Shown here one piece after another: positions 10,527 to 20,595 of a DNA stretch of 64,000 nucleotides (position 1 is its first letter; every line of letters begins with the position of its first letter). The stretch lies in assembly GCA_050084515.1 (NCBI GenBank), contig CM114275.1, forward strand, positions 16,554,001 through 16,618,000, in the 5' to 3' direction. Below the pieces are notes generated by a model. It did no database searches, was not told where the DNA came from, and worked only from the letters and a program-made list of their open reading frames with translations. The position numbers and the translations under genes are program-made. This stretch comes from Blasia pusilla (lineage: Eukaryota; Marchantiophyta; Marchantiopsida; Blasiales).

Positions 10527-12190
10527 TTGGTCATCATGGAGCTGTCAGGTGGTCTGGTTGGGGACTATGGTGCGGACAGTGGTGGTTTCGCACGGAGTGG
10601 ATTTAGGTATCGGCTACCTTTTCCACTTCCGACGGTTGATGAAGAGGAGGACGAGGGTGTTACAAACACCGAGTCTTCTAAGTTGTTATCGAGTGTTGCA
10701 GCTCCATGGATTTGGGACATGGATGGTGGATATGGGGCCATGCAGGGCCCACGACGATACTCGGGTGCAGTGGGCACCATTGAATTGGAGGACTTCATGC
10801 AGAACTATCAGGGAGTGAAGACGGAGAAGTTGAGGAGTCTTTAGGAATTTGAGCGAAAGACTGGTGAGAGTCTTCGTGAGGCGTGGCAACGCAACGATTT
10901 CAATTACCAGGTGTGTGGCGAGGATCAGCGAGTCCGATTTTGGTAAGGGATCTTGGGGAGAGATTTGCGCCCGTAGGGTGCGTGATGCTACTCTTATGAG
11001 TGATGATTCACCCACATTGACCCATGTGTTTGCTCTATCTCGAGAAGATTGAGCTTAACATGGTGAAGGAGAGAGTCTTGACATCCGCATTCAAGTAGGG
11101 GATACAACTACTACTTCTCGTGTTCAGCAGCCCACCTCACAGTCTCGTAGTAGTGGTGGTGGTAGTAGTAGTGGGAGTTGTGGGGGGTACACACGACCTC
11201 AGTCAGGTCCTAGAGGGACACTTGCGCAAAGACCATTGCCTTCATTTGCTGCCCCGCAACAAGGACAATCATGTTGGATATGTGGAGGTGATCATGTTAG
11301 GAAGTTTTGTCCCCAAGAGGATGGGAGACGGACTTTGGAGGATGGGCCTCAGTCGGCCCCAACTCAGTGTGATGATTGCGGGAGACCAGGTCATCCTCGA
11401 GAGCGTTGCTTTGATCTTCATCCAGAGTTGAGATCAGGCCGCGGCCGTGGTGGAGTAGCTCCGAGAGGCCGAGGTGGTAGAGGTGGTAGGGGTGGTAGAG
11501 ATGGACCAGTGGTTGGAGAGCCTACGGTGACAGAGTCAGCTATGGCTGTCAAGATTGAGCAGTTGGAGCATAAGTTGGCTACTATGGCTGGTATCCAGCA
11601 TAGATCAGGTTCGGGAGCATGGGCTTCCACCTCTTATGGAGGGGATGATCTCTCTTATATGGCGAGTGCAGCACAGGTTGAGGCATCAACTGCAGTTACG
11701 AGAGGAGCCACTCGAGCGTCAGAGCCACATTGTGCTACTGTGGAGTTGGATCCACAGAGGGCTGAGGCTGGGAGGCAGGCTAGGCTTCTCGAGTCATTCT
11801 TGTTGTCTGAGGTGCTTAGGATTCCATCCATGGTTCCTACGCAGCCTATTGAGCCGACAGTGGGGACTGAGACATCTACATCGCGTGTAGTAGACACGGA
11901 TGCAACATCCAGTGCAGTATTGCGGATGGCAACTTCAGTGTTGGGATCCCCATTATTTTCGGCCACGGAGCTGATGGCCTTAGGAGTTGACTTAGCTCCT
12001 GTATTTCAGATAGCATCCACGTTGTGTGAACGTGGGGGTGTTACTGCTACACGTGTTGAGGTGGATGAGGGTGTTGCGGTGGAGCGACCCTCTATGTTAG
12101 GTGTAGCATTGAGTACCAGTGCTACTTGGCAGGCAGCAGCGGCGAAGATGGATGCATTACCAGCCCGGCCAGCCATTGATCGTGAGAGGC
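10527..12190 (+). pseudogene. gag of Gypsy copy A (capsid, zinc knuckles, RGG box)
   Basis: The N-terminal part (10527-10844) contains LPFPLPTVDEEED and WDMDGGYGAM. Then, after a deletion of about 360 bp compared with B, come NYQGVKTEKLR and the retrotransposon gag segments GESLREA and RVRDATLMSDDSPTLTHVFAL (10800-11040, in mixed frames). A long open frame starting near 11236 carries a knuckle-like CWICGGDHVRKFC at 11272-11310 (one residue short of canonical spacing). It also has a canonical CCHC knuckle, CDDCGRPGHPRERC, at 11367-11408, and an RGG-rich stretch at about 11436-11510. The following ~230 codons are a low-complexity linker to the protease. Gag would package the element RNA. Confidence 0.7.
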
Positions 12191-12640
12191 TTACACATGG
12201 TGTGTATGTATGTTGGACAACCGGAGTGGGATCTTCCGATTGGTGAGTCCTACACGACACGTGTATAGACCAGATAGAGTCTTGTTAGACTCTAGTGCCG
12301 AACCTTTGATGTATTGGTTTGGGTATTCGGAGGTCAGAGCTTGAGCCTTGCCCATTCCAAATTCAAACATCACTTGGAGGAGCCAATGATAGGTCTCAAT
12401 TCATGACACGGGAGAAGTTTTATGTACAGTTGAGACCATATCATGCAACTGATAGCTCCTGGTTGGGAGTATCTGCGGTAGTCACATCAGCCGAGTCATA
12501 TGATGTACTAGTTGGAGGAGCAATATTGTACCCGATGGGTTTTCAGATGGATTCTTTGGTCGAGACAACGCGTCTTATAGACCTGGTTGGAGTCTAGGGA
12601 TGGACGTATGAGCCAAGTTCTGTGAGAGTTATTTATGGGG
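12191..12640 (+). pseudogene. Retropepsin-like protease of copy A
   Basis: VLLDSSAEPLM (Asp codon near 12288) matches the active-site region of Ty3/Gypsy aspartic proteases, although the usual D-S/T-G is D-S-S here and also in copy B (near 47835). About 70 codons later YDVLVGGAILYPMGF (around 12500-12545) corresponds to the DVLLG-type segment that follows. A TAG at about 12266 and frame changes break the frame. A shared DSS could be a family feature or an early inactivating change; two copies cannot decide. Confidence 0.6.
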
Positions 12641-12958
12641 CTCGACCAGAGAGGTCTTCCCCAACAAAGTGTTAGCATCTGTGGCTGGTTTTAGTGGAGT
12701 AGTCACTTGGCCAGGAGACTTTTTGGAGGGTAATGTTTCTGCTATGGATTCTCCTGCGCATGAGGAGGTAGAGGAGGTCCCTATTTTTGCAGTCGTGGCA
12801 TCCTCATTGTTAGATGTGCCTTTTTGGAGTTCAGGCGGTGCACTACGGCTGGAGGCTGATCGCCTAGTGCAGGAGGCTTGGTGTGAGGCTGTTATACCTC
12901 ACGAGGAAGAGGAGGCCTAACGGCGGACTCCTACTTACAGTCGATTAGGTTATCCCCT

Positions 12959-13960
12959 TTGGATACTACACCCATTGTATGGCAGTATCCGCTGGAGGGC
13001 ATTTGTGTGTTAGATCTCTTTGGTGGGATTAGCACTGGGTTGGCTGCAGTGTTGCAGGCCGGTATTCCTGTGTGGAGATACGTGTATGTGGAGCAAGATG
13101 AGATAGCCCAGAGAGTCTCATCCCGACATATTGGTCAGTTGATGCGAAGATATCCTCAGTTGTTGCCGCCATCACCTATTCGTGGGTACCAATGTGCTTT
13201 GCCGTCACACATTGCATTGTTGGGGACGCAGGACCTTGAGAGGGTTGGTCCTGTGGATTTGGTGATTGCTGGATGGCCATGTCAGGGTCATACACGTGCA
13301 GGTCGTGGTGAGGGATTACACGACCCTAGGTCTCGATTGTTTTGGGAGATGTTACGGGTGTTATGACATCTTCAGGTTCATCAGGCACGTGCTCCAGCTT
13401 ACATTATGGAGAATGTTCCATTTTTGGGTGACACTCCGACCCGGATGATGGCAAGTGTTCATGAGGTGCGGTCTTGGATTGGACCAGCGGTGTTGTTGGA
13501 TGCAGCGCGAGTTGGCTGCATGCACATCGTCCACGCTTGTGGTGGTCAAACTTGTTGCCTAGGGAGGTTCTACGTCGAGCATATGATGTAATGCAGTGGG
13601 GTCCTTGCCTTACCATGGATAGTATCTTGGATACTGGGCGACTTTCTCAGGTGGTGACGGTCATCCATGGCAATGGTGAACCGTGTGGGCCATCCTAGGA
13701 TGGCACTACCCACATTTGTGAGTTTTCCCTCGTCACATGCCTACAGAGAAGGTGGTCCGGGGCTTGTATGGGATTCTCATGTGCGACTGTTGGTGGAGCC
13801 TAATGTTGATGAGAGAGAGCGTGCGATGGGATTTGCTACTGGTGTGACAGCGGTTGCTTCTATTTCTGAGGCTTCACGACGTCATGTGTTGGGTCAGGCC
13901 ATGGACCTGAATTGTTTGACTTGGATTTTGAGTCTTGGTATGGCCGAGCATCATCGATTT
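12959..13960 (+). pseudogene. C5 cytosine DNA methyltransferase domain inside Gypsy copy A
   Basis: This is a DNA (cytosine-5) methyltransferase. SAM-binding motif I is VLDLFGGISTGLAAVLQAG (13003-13060). The acidic segment is RYVYVEQDE. Motif IV is GPVDLVIAGWPCQGHTRAG, with the catalytic Cys codon at 13280-13282, followed by PRSRLFWEMLRVL. Motif VI is ENVPFLGDT (13409 on). A motif-VIII-like WTNLLP sits in a shifted frame near 13541. The C-terminal ERERAMGFATGVTAVASIS and RRHVLGQAMD (about 13815-13905) correspond to motifs IX-X. The order is not permuted, so it is DNMT3-like rather than plant DRM order. The breaks are a TGA at 13364-13366 (CGA in copy B) and frameshifts between about 13510 and 13700. 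Gag-protease precedes it and reverse transcriptase follows on the same strand in both A and B, so it belongs to the element. Activity would be DNA methylation from SAM, targets unknown. Confidence 0.85.
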
Positions 13961-14188
13961 CGGACTATGTCTGTGGGTCTTCCACCCCTTGTAATGAGCT
14001 CGATGGCTATCGGGATGGTAGAGGCATCGGCTGGGGGCGAGGAGAGTAGTATTTTGCATCCTTGGAGTAAATGGGATGTAATGGCTGGGCATGTGGAGTT
14101 GGTTGCTCATGCTGGTGGAGGAGTTATTTGCTCAGATGATGGTGTAGCTAAGGGTGTACCATCTTGTGAGGGGGTTGCGTAGCAGCCA

Positions 14189-15660
14189 ATGGCATCGTCC
14201 TCTTCGTCTAGTGTGCCAGTGGAGGAGACTTGGGAGCCATTACTTGGGCCCAAGCTTACGGGAGGTGAGAAACGACGCTTGACACAGTTCCTACGTGCTT
14301 ATAGGAGTTGTTTTGCCTTTAGCATGAAGGAGTTGGGTTCTCTAGTTGGACCCGGTATACGGATTGATTTGGCTAGTGATACGCCAATCTTCTGTCGTCC
14401 CTACCGATATAGTGATATGGAGAGGGACCTGATTCAGAGTAGGACGTTGAACCTTTTGGAGGTTGGATTAGTGAAGTTGTTGCATGGAGAGTTTGCATCA
14501 GCCACTATCATGTTCGCTAAAAAGGATATGCATGGCAACTACACGGATAGGCGGATGTGTGGAGATTACTGTCCTATCAATCTGCAAACCATAGCCGATA
14601 CGTATGCCATGCCTACACCTGAGGAGATCTTTGATGTGGTGGGACAGGCAAAGATTTTCAGTACTTTGGATTTGCGGGCAGGATACCATCAATTGCCGAT
14701 TCGGGAGAGTGACAAGGCTAAGACAACATTTTGGGGTGTCAACTCTCATGGCAAGGATTGTTTGTACCAGTGGAAATTCTTACCCTTTGGGTTGAAGAAT
14801 GCACCTGCCGAGTTTCAGAGAGTGATGGACAGGATCCTAGGAGGGTTGGATTTTGTTCGGTGTTACATTGATGATATCTTGGTGTTCAGTAACACGGTGG
14901 AGGAGCATCGGATACATTTTTGAGATGGTGTTTGAGCGGTTGAAAGCTCATGGTCTACGTTTGTATCCAGGAAAGTGTAAGTTCTTCCATGAGGATGTTG
15001 AGTACTTGGGTCATGTGATCTATCCAGGTGGTTTGGGAGTTCAGCAAGCAAAGGTGGAGGCTATTGCACTTATTCGGCGTCCGATAGATGTGAGTAGAGT
15101 TCGAGCATTCATGGGATTGGCGAACTACTATCGGAGGTATGTGAAGGGATTTAGTGCTATGGCAAAGCCTTTGAACCAATTGCTAAAATCAAATCAAGAG
15201 TGGCACTACAAAGATGATCAGGAGAGAGCTTTTATGGAGCTTAAGGCCGAGTTGGTGGCGGCGCCTATCTTGATGAGACCTATCAGAGGGCGCCCATTTC
15301 AGTTACACACTGATTGGAGTAGGTTAGGACTTGGAGCGGTGTTGACACAACATGATGATGAGCACATGGAGTTTGTGGTGGCCTATGCAAGTCGTTCGAA
15401 TAATGCAACGGAGTCGCGCTATAGTTCATATGAGGGAGAGTGCTTGGCGAGAGTGTGGTACATGTGGCACACTTTAGGTGTTACTTGTTTGGCACACAGT
15501 TTACCCTTGTTACTGATCACCAGCCGCTCAAGTGGTTGATGGAGTATGACAAGCTTAGATGGAAGCTCGCACGGTGGGCTCTTATCTTACAGGAGTATGA
15601 CTTCCAAGTGGTACATAGACCTGGAGTTGCCAACCTTGATGCTGATGGGTTGAATAGGAA
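14189..15660 (+). pseudogene. Reverse transcriptase and RNase H of copy A
   Basis: The RT frame is open from 14189 to 14923. It contains RMCGDYCPINLQTIADTYAMP, STLDLRAGYHQLPI, FLPFGLKNAPAEFQRVMD and the catalytic YIDD at 14864-14875. A frameshift near 14920 leads into HGLRLYPGKCKFF, EYLGHVI and the thumb (FMGLANYYRRYVKGF). RNase H follows from about 15290, with LHTDWSRLGLGAVLTQ (first Asp), YSSYEGECLA (Glu) and LITDHQPLKWL (Asp) after a second frameshift near 15480. Order and motifs are typical of Ty3/Gypsy pol. Only two frame breaks separate the parts, so copy A is a comparatively recent relic. Confidence 0.92.
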
Positions 15661-17171
15661 CCCACGTACTAGCCAAGAGGATACAACTAGGGCTAGATGG
15701 CATGGCGAGGTTGATGAGGAGATGGTGCCAGGTTGGCATGCATCCGCCTTTTTATGTTGGTTAGGGGTGGACTCTAGTATGGAGGATCACATGATATCTT
15801 ACTCTAGTCAGAGGGTAGATGGCCAGCCTTCAGATCCTAAGGTTGGAGATGGTGGTACGGATCAGCGTAATATTCATGATGATGCGTTGGTGTTGGAGTT
15901 CCTACGGACCAGTAGGGTGCCAGGCATAGTGAGTGCCAAGGAGCGAGACCGTGTTCTTCAACGTGCTAAGAGGTATCGATTGGAGGGAACACAAATTCTC
16001 CACATGTGGGAGGATGGTAAAGTACGAGTAGTGCCACATTTGGCTCAGAGAGAGCGCATTGTGCGACATACCCATGAGGAGTTGGGACATTTTGGGGTAA
16101 AGCGTCGTATAGCTTACTCCCTTCGCCAAGATATTGGTGGCGTGGCATGCATACTCAGTGCGGTGATTGGTGTCACATTGTATGGTTTGTGACCGGGTGA
16201 GGGCATCATTCAATGCCCCTACACCACAGTTACACCCCTTGCCTATTATGGGGTTGGGTTACCGTTGGAGTGTGGACTTTGCGGGACCGTTACCGTTGAC
16301 TGTACGACATCATCGATATGTGTTGGTGATGGTGGAGCACTTCTCCAAGTGGATTGAGTTGGTGGCATTACCGGACAAGGCAAGTGAGGGAACGGCGTAT
16401 GCGTTTCTTGATAGAGTGCTTAGTCATTTTGGTGCACCAGCTGAAGTGCTGACCGACCAGGGTATAGAGTTTCAGGGTGAGTTTCAAGTCTTGTGTGACA
16501 AGGCGTTGATTGATCATCGGACCACGTCTCGAGATCATCCAGAGGCGGATGGTTTGGCTGAGCGTGTGGTTCAGACGATGAAGAGGGCATTGCGCAAGTA
16601 TGGCCTACAAAAGGGGCATCTTGGAGATAGGGATATTCAGTTGCTAGGGTTAGCCATGGGATATAGGTTCAGTCGCCAAGCATCCTTGGCTTCCTTCTCA
16701 CCTTATTTTCTGTTATACGGCCGAGATCCAGACTTGCCAGCAGCAATTCGTCGGGAGTCTAGTGAGGTGGTGAACCTTGATGACCCAGAGATGTGGATGA
16801 GAGTGTGTTCTCAGCGGGTAGAGCTCTTTCGGAGAGTTATGCCAACAGCCTGTGAGAATCTTGCCATTGCTCAACACAGGGATACGTTGCGGTATGCAAC
16901 CATTCGGGATGGAGATTATCGACCATTGATTCGTAGGTTCCATGTGGGGGACTATGTCTATTTGCATCAGATTGCACCGACAACGTTGGATGTGACGGCA
17001 GGCCGCACTATTTTACGAGTGCGTGAGGTGTTAGGTTATGGAGTTCTCATGTTGGAGGGTCGTGATGGAGTTTTTTGGAAGGACCATGTGCGTAATTGTG
17101 CGCCATGTCATCTTCCAAATGTGGATGGTACTGTTGACCCAAGCTTAGCCATGATACGTGCTAGCTTGAGG
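15661..17171 (+). pseudogene. Integrase of copy A (HHCC, D,D35E core, C-terminal domain)
   Basis: The zinc-binding N-terminal region has HTHEELGHFGV near 16070-16100 and CMVCDRV near 16180, with a damaged stretch between. In the core, the catalytic Asp of SVDFAGP is at 16274-16276, the Asp of LTDQG at 16455-16457, and the Glu of GLAERVV at 16560-16562. The last two are 35 codons apart (D,D35E). The open frame runs 16167-17198. The C-terminal part includes GDYVYLHQIAP and GRTILRVREVL, resembling the SH3-like integrase tail. A PHD finger continues in the same frame, in the place where chromoviruses carry a chromodomain. Confidence 0.9.
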
Positions 17172-17315
17172 TGCATGTTGTGTGGGGTCTATTTGTAACG
17201 CATAACCCGTATGTTGGTGTGTGATCGGTGTTCTAGGGGTTGGCACATGATGTGTTTGACTCCACGTATGGATGTTGTTCCTAGTGGAAGGTGGGTTTGT
17301 CCTCGATGTACTTAG
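17172..17315 (+). pseudogene. PHD finger at C-terminus of copy A pol
   Basis: In the integrase frame: CMLCG (17172 on), then a TAA at 17196-17198, then LVCDRCSRGWHMMCL and GRWVCPRCT followed by a stop at 17313-17315. This gives CxxC...CxxC-x4-HxxC...CxxC, the C4HC3 ligand set of a PHD finger, with the Trp before the last CxxC that is typical of the family. PHD fingers commonly bind histone H3 tails. Here it could guide integration or the methyltransferase (inference). The internal stop falls in the variable loop; the equivalent loop of relic R has no stop. Confidence 0.8.
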
Positions 17316-17484
17316 GAGAGGTAGATGACTTGATCTTTGCATGATATGGATTACTCATGTGCGACTAACGATGGGGCAACCTAGCACCCGGCCTTCTGAT
17401 TCGGGCACCCAAGAAGGTGTATAGCATGTAGTAGATGTATAGGGCTACCTGGGAGTTAGAGGACCTAACCTCCGATTAGGGGCG

Positions 17485-17586
17485 AGTTGTGGTACACTTG
17501 TGTTTGTGGATACTCGTCTATGTTATGTATGTATGTGAGTATGGTATGTCGATGTATGTTGTATCACGATGTGGATTCGCACGACA
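17485..17586 (+). repeat. B1 block of copy A
   Basis: Starts AGTTGTGGTACACTTG and ends GATTCGCACGACA. It repeats, about 90% identical by eye, as B2 at 17960-18066. Three bases (ATT) separate it from the A2 repeat. Confidence 0.85.
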
Positions 17587-17589
17587 ATT

Positions 17590-17959
17590 TGTCATGACCA
17601 TACTGGATTATGTAAAGAGAGTATAGTGTGCTAGTAGAGGCCATTCCTTATGTAGGACCGTAGTGGCTTGGTAGAGATGCGGTTTCATACATAGGGTTGG
17701 GGGTTACTCAGTTGGGGGTGACTTTCCCAATAGGGCCCGCTCTTAGGTTGGAGGATATAAGGTGGAGTGCACTCAGAGAACAGTCAGTTCTTTTAGTTGA
17801 GCTTGTTCCGTTGGGAGTTAGCCTTGGTAGTGAGTAGAGCCCTTGGCTATGGTGTTTCCCGCAAGCTTCGACCTAGATTCTCCCATCGTGGAGTGGGTTT
17901 GGCTCGATTGTATGTGATTTTATACGTGTTTTATGACAGTAGGTCTTTCACGGATTTCA
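17590..17959 (+). repeat. A2 repeat of copy A (TG...CA)
   Basis: Begins TGTCATGACC and ends ACGGATTTCA, 370 bp, nearly the same as the A repeats of copy B. It contains the TATA-like GATATAAGG near 17754 and the start-site hairpin region. There is no purine-rich tract before it where a polypurine primer would be expected. Confidence 0.88.
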
Positions 17960-18067
17960 AGTTGTGGTACCCTTGTGTTTGTGGATACTCTCGTCTATGT
18001 TATGTATGTATGTGAGTATGATATGTCAGCGATGTATGTTGTATGACGATGTGGATTCGCACGACAA
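17960..18067 (+). repeat. B2 block, 3' terminus of copy A
   Basis: The second copy of the B block, directly after A2. It ends CACGACAA, then unrelated sequence (ACATACTATTC) begins. It shares its end with relic R and copy B. Confidence 0.85.
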
Positions 18068-19054
18068 ACATACTATTCACACACCTTTAGCGTACCATAT
18101 AAAACTATTTTTTCCTTCTTTGCTTCTTCTCAATTTTGTCATTCTACCAGTTTTGTTACTGATAGACAACCAATCCATATGGGTTTTGGTTTGATTAGAT
18201 TCTTTGTTCTACAGTTTGAGATTTCAAAGTTCGATAGACCATTGTGTTTCATAAAAGTTAGTAGATTTGGAATCCCAGGACTAACTTTGGTTCTCTTTTT
18301 CAGCATGCTGGTGTATACTCTACATATCTTGGAAATGTAATTGTGATGGATGGTGGGGAGTCTCTAGTGGAATAGAGAAAGACTTTATTTTCACTATTTG
18401 GGTTACGTAAACCATGAAAATATTGATGTTTTGCTGTATGCTATTGCGCACTAGGTAACTTTCAACTGAGGGTATGCACTTTGTGTCCCGAAACCTCCCT
18501 GAAAGATTTCAATTCAAGGACACTTGACTGATTTTGAAAAAGCTGATGGTTTTCACGTGGCGACACATGAGAATTCACCACTTGCCATTTTAATAAAAAA
18601 TGTATGGCATGGGCATTCGGGTGGAGAGGCATTCACATAACAAAACAGGCGGAGGTTAGGGTCGGTGGAGTGGACTAGGGCATATAGGGTTAGGCACCGT
18701 AAAGTGGACCGTGCCCTCATGGGTCCTAAGTAGTTAGGATTAGAGATAGACTTTCTGATTGCTTTTGAAGTTGCCCACTAAGAACCAAATGGATTCGAGT
18801 TCTTACCATTTCCAATGAAGGATTCCCCGCTATGTACCAGGTGCCAAATAAACACTCCCCGACCCTTCCTTGGGCTGGTAATGCTCCTCTCGAACGTCCT
18901 ATCTATGATCATCCTTCACTTCCAAACTAGCTAAAGCTTCTATTTGCTGTTCCATTAACCACATTCCCGTCATCCCTTTCTCTATTTTAGGCCGCACATT
19001 GGCTTAGTTGAGACGTCCCGTTCCATCCCATCTTCTGCGCGGCTCGTACATTTG
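18068..19054. other. Upstream region of RPL10a, no gene seen
   Basis: No coding signal. It contains TAGGGTTAGG at 18686-18694 and a TGGGCT (site-II-like) at 18871-18876. Both motif types are common in plant ribosomal-protein promoters. No clear TATA box was seen. Confidence 0.4.
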
Positions 19055-19068
19055 AATTAGGGTTAGGG
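19055..19068 (+). promoter_or_regulatory. Telo-box in RPL10a promoter or 5' UTR
   Basis: AATTAGGGTTAGGG holds the plant telo-box (AACCCTAA on the other strand), about 150 bp upstream of the start codon. Telo-boxes near the transcription start are a known feature of plant ribosomal-protein and translation genes. The function here is inferred from position. Confidence 0.6.
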
Positions 19069-19214
19069 TGGATTGTTGGGTTCTGTCCCTTGCGCCGGCG
19101 TCTGCCTTTGGTGCTGTGGTTCATATTCGCTTTCCCCTCTACAATCTCTCTCTTTCGACAGTTTCTCTTGGCGTCACCGTCTTACGCTCCGCGTCGTGTT
19201 GGCCTGCTACAACC

Positions 19215-20595
19215 ATGAGGTTAGTGTTGTGCAATTCTTGTTCCTCGGTGATACGCTGCCTCTGCGCAGGTCTGTGGCCTGCGTGATGTTACTTTGGTGC
19301 GATCTGTTGAACGAGGAACTCTGGATTGGGCTGATCTGTCTTCAAGCGGTTTCTGAATTCCGTCTCCCTGTCCTTCGTTAAGCAGTACTTTTCCTCGAAG
19401 AGATTGGAATGCGGCTGGCCTCTTTTTGGAGGTTATGCTACGCGGTCCACCCAGCCGTGAGCGGAGAGCAGCTATGCTCTACGCTGCTCTCCCACAAATG
19501 GGTACCTGGGAGTGAAAGCCTGGGGTAACATTAGTTATGGTGAGTTAGGGTCCACACTAGGAAAGTAACTGCTGGATTCTGCTACTAATGGCCCGGTGGT
19601 TTGCAAATGGATTTTGTTACTACGGCTGTATGTTAGGTCTACCTGTTGAAAGTTTAGACTGATTTTTGGAGGTGTTTGCACATTACAGTAAGCTCCAAAG
19701 TGATGTCCTAAGGGAGGCTATCACCCAGGTGGTGACTGAGGCCAAAGAGAAAAACCGGAAGTTCACAGAGACTGTGGAATTACAGATCGGTCTCAAGAAC
19801 TACGACCCCCAGAAAGACAAGCGTTTCAGTGGCTCGGTCAAGTTGCCCCACATTCCCAGGCCCAAAATGAAAGTCTGCATGCTCGGAGATGCTCAGCACG
19901 TCGAAGAGGTGAGCCACTAGAACTGTCCCTCGTTCATTTCCTGTGGGAAGTTGCGCCATTTCCTTTCTGTTTATGACTTCAGGAAGGACGGGGCCTGCCC
20001 GTCACAGGGAACGTAATTAGGTAGTTTTAATATTTTTTGTGATGTTGCTGTTCAGGCAGAGAAGATGGGTCTCGACTACATGGACATTGAGAGTCTGAAG
20101 AAGATGAACAAAAACAAAAAGCTTGTCAAGAAACTTGCGAAGAAGTATCAAGCCTTCCTGGCTTCTGAGGCTGTCATCAAGCAGATCCCTCGTCTATTGG
20201 GACCAGGTTTGAACAAGGCTGGGAAGTTCCCTGGTCTCGTATCTCACCAGGAGTCTCTAGAGGGCAAAGTGAATGAGACCAAAGCTATGGTCAAGTTCCA
20301 GCTGAAGAAGGTGCTCTGTATGGGTGTCGCTGTGGGAAATTGCGAGATGGATGAGAAACAGATCTTCCAAAACACCCAACTCAGCGTCAACTTCCTGGTT
20401 TCTCTTCTGAAGAAGAATTGGCAGAATGTGAGTCCTCAACTCCATTGGTGTTCATTGATTTCACATCGAATCTCCACTGAGTGATCTGTCTGTTATTTTT
20501 GATTGTGATGTTCATATCAATGGTTGCTTGTTGGTGTGCAGGTTAGAGTTCTGTATTTGAAAACGTCTATGGGAAAGCCTGTTCGCGTCTATTAA
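19215..20595 (+). CDS. RPL10A: 60S ribosomal protein L10a (uL1), four coding exons
   Basis: Exons are 19215-19219, 19689-19908, 20056-20427 and 20542-20595, giving 216 residues, the normal length for cytosolic uL1/L10a. Exon 1 codes only for ATG-AG, and the Ser-2 codon is completed across intron 1 (AG|TAAG), giving M-S-K-L as in other plants. All introns are GT-AG, with donors GTTAGT, GTGAGC and GTGAGT. Recognisable segments are [65 protein letters not shown] and [15 protein letters not shown], ending GKPVRVY. The protein sits on the L1 stalk of the 60S subunit and helps release deacylated tRNA. No frame damage is seen. It is the only intact, confidently identified gene in the window. Confidence 0.97.

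Larger units (their letters stand above)
9524..18067 (+). mobile_element. Gypsy copy A with DNA methyltransferase and PHD finger
   Basis: An 8.5-kb Ty3/Gypsy element. It has a truncated A1 repeat, leader, gag with zinc knuckles and RGG box, protease, C5 DNA methyltransferase, reverse transcriptase, RNase H, integrase, PHD finger, then B1-A2-B2. Compared with copy B it lacks the first ~150 bp of A1, a segment running from inside A1 into the leader (join near 9718), and about 360 bp of gag (join near 10800). Its coding frames are otherwise better preserved than those of B, with long open stretches of 250-340 codons interrupted by a handful of stops and frameshifts. No target duplication can be assigned because the 5' end is missing. 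Confidence 0.9.

Noticed and set aside
11655-11966. Minus-strand frame of 103 codons across the gag linker
   Set aside because: Antisense to the open gag-protease frame and of low complexity.
12959-13366. Methyltransferase frame taken as a host DNMT gene exon
   Set aside because: The same domain sits at the same place between protease and reverse transcriptase in a second copy at 48520-49540, on the same strand and without introns, so it is part of the retrotransposon.
9524-18067. Copy A as a DIRS/PAT tyrosine-recombinase element
   Set aside because: The repeat layout fits, but no recombinase is present. The pol gene has HHCC and D,D35E integrase motifs, and copy B has a 4-bp target duplication, which tyrosine recombinases do not make.
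19068-19381. Two overlapping open frames of 72 and 102 codons upstream of RPL10a exon 2
   Set aside because: They overlap the leader, exon 1 and intron 1 of RPL10a, show no domain, and are explained by GC-rich leader sequence.
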